This document shows positions 51,920-60,795 of a stretch of 64,000 nt of DNA, piece by piece. The translations under genes were made by a program, and so were the position numbers. The notes beneath the pieces are model-generated. The model was not told where the DNA came from, made no database searches, and was given only the letters and a program-made list of their open reading frames with translations. Within the stretch, counting starts at the first letter, position 1. The number at the start of each line of letters is the position of its first letter. The stretch lies in assembly GCA_040081395.1 (NCBI GenBank), contig JBEBGN010000004.1, positions 1-64,000 on the forward strand. The letters run 5' to 3'. The DNA comes from UBA2982 sp040081395. GTDB lineage: Bacteria; Gemmatimonadota; Gemmatimonadetes; Longimicrobiales; Gaopeijiaceae.

Positions 51920-52783
51920 CTACCAGGGGTAGTTGACCGAGAAGGTCACGGACCTGGAGATGTACAGCCCCCGCTCTCTCGCCGCCCTGAAGTCCGCCAC
52001 CTCATTGAACAGCGCCAGCGTGAACTCGTCCAGGTCGGGCCGTCCGCTCGACTTGCTGATCTCCGCCCATTCCACCGAGCCACGCCTATCGATCCAGAGC
52101 GTCACGCTCACGGACCCGGTCGCGCTCTCGTCGAGGAGGCCCTCGCGATAGCTGCGACGGAGGTAGGCCTCCACCTCGGCTTGGTTGCGGATGAGCACCC
52201 ACGCCGAAGCACTCATGAAGGCCAACTCGGGCCGCAGCGCCGAGAGTCGATCCAACTGGAGGCTGTCGGGCTCCGGCAGCTCGGCGAGATCGCTCAACAC
52301 CGCATCGCTCTCGAAGCTCGGCGTGTCGTCCTCCTCGGTCGGCGCGCCATCCTCGTCGGGGCTGGCGTCGTCCGCCGGCCGCGGGTCGACGGCGGGCTCT
52401 GCGAGGGCGGGGAGGCGGATGCGACCCCGCCGCGTCTGGTCGCCGAGTGCATCCCAGAGTGCGGCCACCTCGGCGTCCGTGACGAGTGGCACCTCCTGCC
52501 CGGTCGCCGAGACGCCGGCGGGGTCGGCATCTCCCAGGATCGTGGGAACGGGGGAAAGCAACTGCTCGGTCGACGAGCCATCCCCATAGGACACGAGGAG
52601 CACGGCATCACTTCCGGCAGCCATGGGATCCATCAACTCCTGAGACACCTGCCAAGCCGGGGAGAGGGCGAACACCGTCGCGTGCGCTACGACCGCAGCC
52701 GCGGTGGCGCGGGAGACGTACGCCTCCCAGCGTCCCCGCAGCTGCTCGCTTGCGCTCAGGCCGATCACGGCCGAGTTGGTCAT
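51920..52783 (-). CDS. TonB-like energy-transducer protein with acidic linker
   Basis: This 287-residue protein has a weakly hydrophobic N-terminal segment (AAAVVAHATVFAL, ~27-40). A long Asp/Glu/Pro/Ala-rich linker follows (~140-185, e.g. PADDASPDEDGAPTEEDD). A C-terminal ~80-residue beta-alpha-beta domain (SVSVTLWIDRRGSVEWAEISKSSGRPDLDEFTLALFNEVADFRAARERG) resembles the TonB C-terminal fold. The linker is acidic rather than the usual Pro/Lys-rich. It probably energises or anchors an outer-membrane complex with the TPR lipoprotein. Confidence 0.7.
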   Translation of the reverse strand: MTNSAVIGLSASEQLRGRWEAYVSRATAAAVVAHATVFALSPAWQVSQELMDPMAAGSDAVLLVSYGDGSSTEQLLSPVPTILGDADPAGVSATGQEVPLVTDAEVAALWDALGDQTRRGRIRLPALAEPAVDPRPADDASPDEDGAPTEEDDTPSFESDAVLSDLAELPEPDSLQLDRLSALRPELAFMSASAWVLIRNQAEVEAYLRRSYREGLLDESATGSVSVTLWIDRRGSVEWAEISKSSGRPDLDEFTLALFNEVADFRAARERGLYISRSVTFSVNYPW

Positions 52784-53042
52784 CGACCGCAACCGTCGAA
52801 ACGGGTACGTCGCATTGCCGACCTCGTGCGCCCGATGGAGATGACAGGGCGGGCGCGGACCCCGCTTCAGGTAGGATACAGCCCCTGTCCGCGCACGCAC
52901 AACCACCCGCCGGACGTGGGAAGGACCACGGGGCCAAGGCCCCACGAAACGCCCGCTTGACCGCCCTGTCGGCCCGGTGGCGACGGCCCTACGATAGGAA
53001 TCCAGGATTCGCTGCGATGGGTGCGGCGGAAGGGATGTGACC

Positions 53043-54059
53043 ATGAGGACCCGAGCCGTGTGGCGTTGCGTTGCCCAGCCGATTGCGGCCTGTCTGGTTC
53101 TGGGCGTCTGCGCTTCCGCAGCCTGGACAGAAGCAGATGCCCAATCCGCCAGCTCGCCGGCAAATGGGGGCGGCTCGGAGGTGCCTTGCGCGGTGCCGCT
53201 GACCTGGCGCGTCGCCCGCATCGATCGCGAGTTCGGGCTCGACGCCAACCGAGCCACCGCCATCATCCGTGAGGCTGGGGGGCTGTGGGAGGGCGCATCG
53301 GGACAGCCCCTTTTCCTGCACGACCCCGATCAGGGGTTCCCTGTGCGACTGATCTACGATGAACGCCAGGAACGCACACAGGAGCGGCTGGGGCGGCAGG
53401 CCGTTCTCGATGCGTTCACCCGCGATCTCGAACGCCTGCGCGACGGACACGCCGAACGGGTGCGCTCCTTCAACGAAAGCAGTGCCCGGCACGCCGAGCG
53501 CGTCCGGGACTTCGAGCGCCGGCTGGCCGAACACAACGTCGTGGTGCGTGAGTGGAACGGGCGCGGCGGTGCTCCGGAGGCCGTGGGTGTGGAGCTCCGT
53601 ACGGTGGGCGAAGCACTGGACCGGGAGCGCCGCGAATTGGAAGAGTCGAGCCGGCCTCTCGAGTCGGAGCGGGCCGGCCTCGGCGACGCGGAGCGTCAGA
53701 TCGAAGGAGCGGCACGGGAGCGGGAACGCTTGGCTGCCGAGTTGGTGCGCGATTTTCCTCCCGCGGCGGTCGAGTCCGGGGAGTATCGGGAGGCGATACG
53801 TCGGGAGGGTACGCGCGTCGTCTCCGTGGGTCGTGAGATCCGGATCTATCGGTTCGGAAGCGACGAGGAGTTGCGGTTGATCGCGGCGCACGAGTTCGGA
53901 CATGCGCTCGGCCTGGGGCATCTCTCGGGCTCCGGCGCCGTGATGTCCGGCCAGCAGCACGTGGGCGGGGGGGGCGGCGCCCCTTCGGGGGTCCTCACCG
54001 ACGGGGATGTACGCCTCCTGAGGGCCACCTGTCCCGGGCTGACCGGGGGGACCCGGTGA
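53043..54059 (+). CDS. Secreted matrixin-like metalloprotease with inserted coiled coil
   Basis: This 338-residue exported protein has a signal ending near WTEADAQS. The zinc motif is HEFGHALGLGH (from His283), followed by a Met-turn GAVMSG, as in M10/metzincin proteases. Between the N-terminal strand region (VPLTWRVARID..., LFLHDPDQGFPVRLIYDER) and the zinc helix lie ~130 residues of a predicted Arg/Glu-rich coiled coil (RHAERVRDFERRLAEH and following). Matrixins usually have no such insertion. The ATG 53043 is preferred over GTG 53037. Confidence 0.8.
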   Translation: MRTRAVWRCVAQPIAACLVLGVCASAAWTEADAQSASSPANGGGSEVPCAVPLTWRVARIDREFGLDANRATAIIREAGGLWEGASGQPLFLHDPDQGFPVRLIYDERQERTQERLGRQAVLDAFTRDLERLRDGHAERVRSFNESSARHAERVRDFERRLAEHNVVVREWNGRGGAPEAVGVELRTVGEALDRERRELEESSRPLESERAGLGDAERQIEGAARERERLAAELVRDFPPAAVESGEYREAIRREGTRVVSVGREIRIYRFGSDEELRLIAAHEFGHALGLGHLSGSGAVMSGQQHVGGGGGAPSGVLTDGDVRLLRATCPGLTGGTR

Positions 54060-54079
54060 GGTTTGCCCCCTCGATGGGG

Positions 54080-54101
54080 CGGGGCTCCCCCGGGGAGCCC
54101 C
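54080..54101 (+). other. GC hairpin between protease and plug gene
   Basis: GGGGCTCCCC at 54081-54090 and GGGGAGCCCC at 54092-54101 form a near-perfect palindrome about 20 nt after the matrixin stop. There is no T-run, so it could be an attenuator or a weak terminator. Confidence 0.45.
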
Positions 54102-54154
54102 GGGGTATGAGTTGGGCAGCTTGCCCATGCCGGCAGGCCAGGGAGGGCCGAGTC

Positions 54155-54904
54155 ATGAGCCGTTCATTCATCGTCGCCACAGCAAGACGAGCTGCGTATA
54201 CAGTGCTTGTCGCGGCCTGGACGACCTCGGGGAGCCTCGCAGCCCAGGACCAAGCCTTCTTCTCGGGCCTCGTGGTCGACAACATGTCCGCGCGCCCACT
54301 GGGAAACGCGAGGGTTTCTATAGCGGCGCTGGATCTGGAAATCGAGACGGAGGGGAACGGCCAGTTCCTCTTCGCTGGTGTCCCCACGGGTATGTTCGAG
54401 GTGCGGTTCGAGGCACAGGGGTACGTCGGTGTCGTCGAACAGATCGAGCTGGCGGCATCCGAGTTCATGCAGGTACGCCTCGACCCCCTCGCCGCGGTGC
54501 TGGACGAGCTGCTCGTGGTGGCAGGGCGCCGGCGTCCGATCACGGCGAGCAGCGTCGAGCCGACACATGAACTCGCCGGCAAGAACGCGCTCGACCTCCT
54601 GGCCGAGATTCCTGGCATCCGCGTGCAGACCGGTGGCGGTATTCTGACAGGCGGCTTCATCTTCATTCGGGGCATCAATACGTTCCGCGGTGAGTCTGCA
54701 CCGACGATCTACCTCGACGGCATTCGGCTCGACAATGCGCAGTCGGTTCGCGGAGGGATGCACGCGCTAGAAAAGATTCCCGCAGAAACCGTCGCGCGCG
54801 TGCGCGTGCTCAAGGGCCCGGACGCGTTCACATATCCGCTCGGGGCGAACGGCGTGATCCTCATCGAGACGCATAGGGGCGACGCCCCGAACAGGCCCAA
54901 CTGA
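54155..54904 (+). CDS. Plug-only TonB-receptor-like protein with carboxypeptidase-regulatory domain
   Basis: This 249-residue exported protein has a signal ending at SGSLAAQD. A regulatory-like beta-sandwich follows (FFSGLVVDNMSARPLGNARVSI...), and then a TonB plug domain (ALDLLAEIPGIRVQTGG, FIFIRGINTFRG, PTIYLDGIRLD, VRVLKGPDAFTYPLGANGVILIET). The protein stops at the end of the plug with no barrel. It is therefore not a transporter by itself and may be a decoy, a surface adhesin or a component handed to another receptor. Length and motif order show it is not a truncation artefact within this frame. Confidence 0.82.
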   Translation: MSRSFIVATARRAAYTVLVAAWTTSGSLAAQDQAFFSGLVVDNMSARPLGNARVSIAALDLEIETEGNGQFLFAGVPTGMFEVRFEAQGYVGVVEQIELAASEFMQVRLDPLAAVLDELLVVAGRRRPITASSVEPTHELAGKNALDLLAEIPGIRVQTGGGILTGGFIFIRGINTFRGESAPTIYLDGIRLDNAQSVRGGMHALEKIPAETVARVRVLKGPDAFTYPLGANGVILIETHRGDAPNRPN

Positions 54905-54909
54905 GCGCG

Positions 54910-55461
54910 GTGGGCCCGGCCGGTGCCGGGCACCTGTTCCGGGTCGCCCGGCTCGCGGCCGCCGTCGTGGTCGTGGCGGTATCGGCCCGTGTGTCGGTGC
55001 CCGTTCCGGGGACCGACGTGCCCCAGAGTCTACAGACGCTTGCGGTCTTGGTCGTAGGGTCCTGGCTGGGCATGCGCGAAGGTACGCTCGCCCTGACGGC
55101 CTACGTGCTGGTGGGAGCGCTCGGGGCCCCGGTCTTCTCGGACGGTGGGTCGGGGTGGGCCCACCTGGCAGGCTCGACCGGTGGCTACCTGGTGGGCTTC
55201 GTGGTCGCCGCGGGCGCGCTGGGACTCTGTTCGGATCGGGGGCTCACCAACCGGGTCGGGTGGGCGTTCGCGGCGATGCTCGGAGGGCACGTGGTGATTC
55301 TAGCCCTCGGCTGGGCTTGGCTGGGGACCTCGGTCGGCGCCGCGGCTGCCTACCAGGGCGGGGTCGCCCCCTTCCTGGTGGGTGGGGTGGCCAAGTCGAT
55401 GGTCGGCACGCTGATCGCAGTCCTGATCGCGCGCCGCAACTCTGGCGCGCAGCTTCCCTAG
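54910..55461 (+). CDS. bioY: Biotin transporter S-component BioY
   Basis: This 183-residue membrane protein has about six helices and the BioY signatures ARVSVPVPGTDVPQSLQTLAVLVVGSWLG, GALGAPVFSDGGSG and GSTGGYLVGF. It binds biotin and works with ECF-transporter modules or alone. The GTG start is 5 nt after the plug gene stop. It lies 32 nt before pyruvate carboxylase, a biotin enzyme, so supply and use of biotin are linked. Confidence 0.92.
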   Translation: MGPAGAGHLFRVARLAAAVVVVAVSARVSVPVPGTDVPQSLQTLAVLVVGSWLGMREGTLALTAYVLVGALGAPVFSDGGSGWAHLAGSTGGYLVGFVVAAGALGLCSDRGLTNRVGWAFAAMLGGHVVILALGWAWLGTSVGAAAAYQGGVAPFLVGGVAKSMVGTLIAVLIARRNSGAQLP

Positions 55462-55493
55462 AACGGCTCCGGCACGGGGGTTAGGATTCCGCC

Positions 55494-58400
55494 GTGAAGA
55501 ACTTCGAGCGGGTCCTGGCTGCGAATCGAGGCGAGATCGCCATTCGGGTCTTCCGCGCGTGCACCGAGCTCGGGAAGCGAACCGTGGCGGTGTACAGCGA
55601 GGAGGACGCGCTCGCGCTCCATCGCTACAAGGCCGACGAGGCGTACGTTCTCCCGTCTAAGCTCGGGCCCGTGGCCACGTACCTCGACATCGAATCGATC
55701 ATCGCGCTCGCCAAGGAGCGGAAGGTCGACGCGATCCACCCCGGGTACGGCTTCCTGTCGGAGAACGCCGACTTCGCCCGACGCTGCGCCGAAGAAGGGA
55801 TCGTCTTCATCGGTCCCTCCCCCGAGCTGCTCGACCTGTTCGGCGACAAGATCCGAGCGCGTAAGCTCGCCGAGGAGGCGGGCCTGCGGGTGGTGCCCGG
55901 CACTCCGCAGCCGGTCGACGACGACGAGGCCATGGCCTTCGCCAAGCGCATCGGCTTCCCGGTCATCGTAAAGGCCGCGGCGGGAGGGGGCGGGCGCGGC
56001 ATGCGCGTCGCACGGGACGAGGCGGAAATGCGGCAGGTGCTGCCCGTCGCGCGCCGCGAGGCCACGACCGCGTTCGGGCGCGGCGACCTCTACGTCGAGA
56101 AGCTGGTGCGCGACCCGCGCCACATCGAGGTGCAGATCCTCGCCGACGGGCATGGACGGGTCGAGCACCTCTGGGAGCGCGACTGCTCGATCCAACGGCG
56201 CCACCAGAAGGTGGTCGAGATCGCGCCCGCGATCGGGCTCGACAAGAAGATCCGGAACGAGATCTGTGCCGCCGCGCAGCATCTCATGCAGAGCGCCGGC
56301 TACAAGAACGCGGGCACGGTCGAGTTCCTGCTCGAGCCGGGTGGCGACTTCTACTTCATCGAGGTGAACCCGCGCATCCAGGTCGAGCACACCGTCACCG
56401 AGCTGGTGATGGGGATCGACCTCGTGCAGGCCCAGATCCGTATCGCGGAGGGCGCGACGCTCGAGGAGCTCGGGCTGCCCAAGAAGATCCCGGAGCCGCG
56501 CGGCTTCGCGATCCAGTGCCGCGTCACCACGGAGGATCCCGAGAACGACTTCCTCCCGGACGCGGGGCGCATCACGCACTACCGCTCCCCGGGTGGATTC
56601 GGCGTGCGCCTCGACGGAGCGACCGCGTTCACGGGCGCGGTGGTGAGCCCGCACTACGACTCGCTGCTGGTGAAGGTGTGCACGCACGCGCTGCGCTTCG
56701 ATGATGCGATTCGGAAGATGCACCGCGCGCTCACGGAGTTCAGGCTGCGCGGCCTGAAGACCAACCTGCGCTTCCTCGAGAACGTGGTGACGCACCCGGA
56801 TTTCGCGGCCGGCCGCGTCGACACGGGCTTCATCGCGTCGCACCCCGAGCTGCTCGCGTTCCGGCCCCGGAAAGACCGAGGCACACGACTGCTCCGCTAC
56901 ATCGGGCACATCGTGGTGAACGGCCAGATCGAGGGGCCGAAGAACGCCACCAAGCCCGACTTCGCCGCTGCGGTCATCCCGGCTCCGGATCCGGCCTGGA
57001 AGCCACCCACGGACACGTTCAAGCACACCCTGGACGCGAAGGGGCCCGAGGCGGTGGTGGAGCGGCTGCGCCGAGAGAAGCGCGTCCTGCTGACGGACAC
57101 GACGTTCCGAGACGCGCATCAGTCGCTGCTCGCGACCCGGATGCGGAGCTTCGACATCCTGCGGGTTGCCGCCGACACGGGCCGGCTGGCCCCTGGGCTC
57201 TTCTCCATGGAAGTGTGGGGAGGCGCGACCTTCGACACCGCCTATCGGTTCCTCAAGGAGGACCCCTGGGAGCGGCTCGCCGCGATGCGCGAGGAGATCC
57301 CGCACATCCTCTTCCAGATGTTGCTCAGGGGTCAGAGCCTGGTGGGGTACTCGGCGTACGCGGACAACGTCGTGCAGGCGTTCGTGCGCGAGTCGGCCAA
57401 GGGGGGCGTCGACGTCTTTCGCATTTTCGACGCGCTGAACTGGGTGCCGAACATGCGCGTGGCGATCGACGCCGTGTGCGCGGAGGGCAAGATCGCCGAG
57501 GTCGCGCTCTGCTACACGGGCGACGTGCTCGACAAGAGCCGCAAGAAGTACGACCTCGGCTACTACGTGGAGCTCGCCCAAGAGATCGAGGCCGCCGGCG
57601 CGCACATCCTCGCCATCAAGGACATGGCCGGGCTGCTGAAGCCGGGTGCGGCCAAGGTGCTCATCGAGGCGCTCCGCGACGCGACGGACTTGCCCGTGCA
57701 CCTGCACACGCATGACAGCACCGGCGTCGGTGTGGCGACGTGCGTCCAAGGTGCGCTCGCCGGTGCGGCCGTGGTGGACGGCTGTATCGACGCGCTCGCC
57801 GCAGGCACCTCGCAGCCGAGCCTCCGCTCGATCGCGGCGGCCCTACAGGGAAGCGAACGCGAGCCGGACCTCGACCTGGAGGCGCTGGAGCCCCTCAACG
57901 AGTACTGGTCCTCGATTCGGGCGTACTACCGGTTCCTGGAACGCGGGTCGGCGGCCCCTGATGCGCACGTGTTCATGACGCAGGTGCCGGGTGGCCAGAT
58001 CACCAACCTCAAGCACCAAGCGGAAGCGCTCGGCCTGCTCGGCCAATGGCGCGAGATCGTGGAGCGCTACCGCCAGGCCGACGCGGCGCTCGGCGAACTG
58101 ATCAAGGTGACCCCCTCCTCGAAGGCGGTGGGTGACCTGGCGCTCTTCATGGTCCAGAACGACCTGGACGGCGACACGCTGCTCGCGCGCGCGCCCGAGT
58201 TGTCCTTCCCGGAGTCGGTGGTCGGGCTGCTGAAAGGGCGTCTGGGCCGTCCGCCCTATGGGTTCCCGCCCGAGCTACAGGCCGCGGTGCTGGGGGGCGA
58301 GAAGCCGCTCGAGGATCGCCCGGGGGCCTATCTGGCTCCGGTGGACCTCGAGGCGGTTCGAGGCGAAGTGCGCGGCCTCATGAAGGGGGAGCCCGTGGAG

Positions 58401-58967
58401 CGCGAGGCCACGGACCGCGAGGTCCTGTCCCGGCTGCTGTTCCCAGAGGTGTACCGCGACTTCGCCCAGCACCGGGCCGAGTACGGGGACACGTCGGGGC
58501 TCGATACGCCGACCTTCTTCTACGGGCCGAGCATCGGCGAACGCGTGGCGGTGGACATCGAGCACGGCAAGACGCTCATCATTCGCTTGATCTCGATCGG
58601 CGATGTGCACGCTGACGGTACGCGCCCTGTCGTCTTCGAGCTGAATGGCCATGCGCGTGAGGTGCGGGTGCGTGACGCAGACGTGGCCGTGTCGGCTGCG
58701 GTGCGCACGAAGGCCGACGCGGAGAACTGGCAGGAGGTCGGGGCCTCCATGCCAGGGAAGGTGCTCAAGATCATGGTCAAGCCGGGGGACCTGATCGCGA
58801 AGGGGGCCGACCTCCTGGTGACCGAGGCGATGAAGATGGAGACCAGCGCCCGGTCGCCGAAGCACGCGGTCGTCGAGGAGGTGCTCGTGCACCAGGGCGA
58901 TACCGTCGAGGCCGGCGACCTGTTGGTCCGCCTGGGCCCGGTTCCGGAGACCACCGCGGAGGTCTGA
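55494..58967 (+). CDS. pyc: Pyruvate carboxylase
   Basis: This 1157-residue single-chain anaplerotic enzyme makes oxaloacetate from pyruvate and bicarbonate. The order is: biotin carboxylase (1-450, AAGGGGRGMRV, EVNPRIQVEHTVTE), carboxyltransferase (from ~530, DTTFRDAHQS, RIFDALNWVPNM, HLHTHDSTGVG), a linker domain, and biotinyl carrier (EAMKMET, biotinylated Lys1114). The single-chain length is typical. The GTG start is preceded by a weak Shine-Dalgarno sequence. Confidence 0.97.
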   Translation: MKNFERVLAANRGEIAIRVFRACTELGKRTVAVYSEEDALALHRYKADEAYVLPSKLGPVATYLDIESIIALAKERKVDAIHPGYGFLSENADFARRCAEEGIVFIGPSPELLDLFGDKIRARKLAEEAGLRVVPGTPQPVDDDEAMAFAKRIGFPVIVKAAAGGGGRGMRVARDEAEMRQVLPVARREATTAFGRGDLYVEKLVRDPRHIEVQILADGHGRVEHLWERDCSIQRRHQKVVEIAPAIGLDKKIRNEICAAAQHLMQSAGYKNAGTVEFLLEPGGDFYFIEVNPRIQVEHTVTELVMGIDLVQAQIRIAEGATLEELGLPKKIPEPRGFAIQCRVTTEDPENDFLPDAGRITHYRSPGGFGVRLDGATAFTGAVVSPHYDSLLVKVCTHALRFDDAIRKMHRALTEFRLRGLKTNLRFLENVVTHPDFAAGRVDTGFIASHPELLAFRPRKDRGTRLLRYIGHIVVNGQIEGPKNATKPDFAAAVIPAPDPAWKPPTDTFKHTLDAKGPEAVVERLRREKRVLLTDTTFRDAHQSLLATRMRSFDILRVAADTGRLAPGLFSMEVWGGATFDTAYRFLKEDPWERLAAMREEIPHILFQMLLRGQSLVGYSAYADNVVQAFVRESAKGGVDVFRIFDALNWVPNMRVAIDAVCAEGKIAEVALCYTGDVLDKSRKKYDLGYYVELAQEIEAAGAHILAIKDMAGLLKPGAAKVLIEALRDATDLPVHLHTHDSTGVGVATCVQGALAGAAVVDGCIDALAAGTSQPSLRSIAAALQGSEREPDLDLEALEPLNEYWSSIRAYYRFLERGSAAPDAHVFMTQVPGGQITNLKHQAEALGLLGQWREIVERYRQADAALGELIKVTPSSKAVGDLALFMVQNDLDGDTLLARAPELSFPESVVGLLKGRLGRPPYGFPPELQAAVLGGEKPLEDRPGAYLAPVDLEAVRGEVRGLMKGEPVEREATDREVLSRLLFPEVYRDFAQHRAEYGDTSGLDTPTFFYGPSIGERVAVDIEHGKTLIIRLISIGDVHADGTRPVVFELNGHAREVRVRDADVAVSAAVRTKADAENWQEVGASMPGKVLKIMVKPGDLIAKGADLLVTEAMKMETSARSPKHAVVEEVLVHQGDTVEAGDLLVRLGPVPETTAEV

Positions 58968-59095
58968 GGCCGGAGGGCCTGCGCCCGCCCCGCGACCGCT
59001 GGCGCGTCGCCTGACCCTGGGCCAGAATTCCCGCTCCGAGGGGCCTGCTGGTAGTACAGAGGCCCTCCTGCCCTGGAATGCCGGAGAGCTTGCCT

Positions 59096-59980
59096 ATGCG
59101 ACGCGCGAACTCGTTGATCGCCCCACTCGTCCTCGCCCTGGGGCTCCCCGCCGTGGGGGCCGCCCAGAACTTCGACGAGATCCAGATCAGCACCACACCG
59201 GTCGCGGGCTCGATCTACATGCTCCAGGGGAGCGGCGGAAACATCGGCGTGTCGGTCGGCGAGGACGGCGTGCTGATCGTGGACGATCAGTTCGCTCCGC
59301 TCACGGGGAAGATCCAGGCCGCGATCGCAGCACTCTCGCGTGAGCCGGTCCAGTTCGTGGTGAACACTCACTGGCACTATGACCATACGGACGGCAACAC
59401 CAATTTCGGTCGTGCAGGGGCGCTCATCGTGGCCCACGAAAACGCGCGCACGCGCATGACCCGCACGGACACCGTGTCGCTCAACAATCGCGTGCAGGAA
59501 GCGTACGGCCCCGACGGCCTGCCCAAGATCACGTTCTACCAATCGATGCGATTCCACTACAACGAGAACGTGATCGACGTGATCCATCTCGCGAACGCGC
59601 ACACCGATGGCGATGCGGCGGTGTTCTTCCGTGATACCAACGTGATTCATACTGGGGACACGTTCACCCGCGGCACGGTCCCGTTCATCGATCAACCGAA
59701 TGGCGGGACCTTGGATGGCATCATCGACGCGGCTTGGACCGTGGCCGGCTTGGCGAACGACCAGACGCGCATCATTCCGGGGCACGGGGCCCTCTCGACG
59801 CGTGCTGACCTGCTTGCACACCACGCGAAGCTGGTCGTCATCCGCGACCGCCTGCGCGCGCATGCCGCTCGAGGCGACACGCCCGACCAGGTGGTGGCGG
59901 CCAATCCGCTGCGCGACTACGGCGAGATGAACGCAGGCAACGAGCGCTGGGTCCGGGCGGCCTACGAGGAGTACCGGTGA
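59096..59980 (+). CDS. Secreted metallo-beta-lactamase-fold hydrolase
   Basis: This 294-residue exported protein has a signal (LVLALGLPAVGAAQ). The zinc motif is THWHYDHTDGNTNF, with HTDGDAAVFF and VIHTGDTFTRG and a final PGHG as the remaining ligands, i.e. an MBL/glyoxalase-II-like hydrolase or quinoprotein-relay-type enzyme. The substrate is unknown. The ATG 59096 has GGAGAG upstream; an ATG six codons earlier is possible. Its stop overlaps the HAD start (GTGA). Confidence 0.88.
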   Translation: MRRANSLIAPLVLALGLPAVGAAQNFDEIQISTTPVAGSIYMLQGSGGNIGVSVGEDGVLIVDDQFAPLTGKIQAAIAALSREPVQFVVNTHWHYDHTDGNTNFGRAGALIVAHENARTRMTRTDTVSLNNRVQEAYGPDGLPKITFYQSMRFHYNENVIDVIHLANAHTDGDAAVFFRDTNVIHTGDTFTRGTVPFIDQPNGGTLDGIIDAAWTVAGLANDQTRIIPGHGALSTRADLLAHHAKLVVIRDRLRAHAARGDTPDQVVAANPLRDYGEMNAGNERWVRAAYEEYR

Positions 59981-60786
59981 GCGAGATGGCACGCCGCGAC
60001 TTTCTCTCGGTGGGAGGGATGTCGCTCGCTGGGGCCGCGCTCGGTAAGGGCAGTCCGATCGCCGAGCGCGATCAGGCCGCGCCCGGCGTCGACGCGCTCG
60101 TGTTCGACACGTTCGGCACTGTCGTCGACTGGCGCACGTCGGTGATCCGCGAGGGTCAGCTCCTCGGACGCACGCACGCGATCGATGTCGACTGGGACAC
60201 GTTCGCCGACGAGTGGCGCGGGGGGTACGGCCCGGCCATGAACCGCGTGCGCTCGGGCGAGCTGCCGTGGACGAAGCTCGACGAGTTGCATCGCATGGTG
60301 CTCGACCGGCTCATCGAGGACCTGAGCATCGTCGCGTTGTCGGAGCAGGAGATCGAGAACTTCAACCGCGTCTGGCACCGCCTGATCCCGTGGCCCGACT
60401 CGGTGCCCGGGCTCTACCGTCTGAAGGCGCGCTTCGTGATCGCGCCGCTCTCCAACGGCAACGTGTCCCTGCTCACGAACATGGCGAAGCATGCCGGCCT
60501 TCCGTGGGACTGCATCTTGTCCGCGGAACTGGCGGGGCACTACAAGCCAGACCCCGAGGTCTACCTGAAGGCGTGCGAGCTTCTGAGCCTGCCTCCCGAG
60601 CGAGTAATGATGGTCGCCGCGCACCGAGGTGATCTGGCTGCGGCAAAGGCGCTCGGCCTGAAGACCGCGCTCGTGCACCGGCCCCTCGAGTTCGGCCCGG
60701 CGGGCACCGTGGACACGACCAACGATGACCGCTTCGACTACAACACCCGCGACTTCCTCGAGCTCGCCGACCGACTCGGAGCCTGA
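59977..60786 (+). CDS. Tat-targeted haloacid-dehalogenase-type protein (type II HAD)
   Basis: This 269-residue protein begins with a twin-arginine signal (ARRDFLSVGG, ~5-14) and a hydrophobic GMSLAGAALG segment. The type II haloacid dehalogenase core follows: VFDTFGTVVDWR, PLSNGNV, HYKPDPEVYLKAC and AAHRGDLAAAKALG. Haloacid dehalogenases are normally cytosolic; export by Tat would be unusual. The substrate may be a 2-haloacid or a phosphoester. It is coupled to the MBL gene by a GTGA overlap. Confidence 0.82.
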   Translation: MSEMARRDFLSVGGMSLAGAALGKGSPIAERDQAAPGVDALVFDTFGTVVDWRTSVIREGQLLGRTHAIDVDWDTFADEWRGGYGPAMNRVRSGELPWTKLDELHRMVLDRLIEDLSIVALSEQEIENFNRVWHRLIPWPDSVPGLYRLKARFVIAPLSNGNVSLLTNMAKHAGLPWDCILSAELAGHYKPDPEVYLKACELLSLPPERVMMVAAHRGDLAAAKALGLKTALVHRPLEFGPAGTVDTTNDDRFDYNTRDFLELADRLGA

Positions 60787-60795
60787 GGGCTGTCC

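Noticed and set aside
55458..57749. 763-codon minus-strand frame opposite pyruvate carboxylase
   Set aside because: This is a codon-bias shadow of pyc, with composition dominated by His, Arg, Leu and Val.
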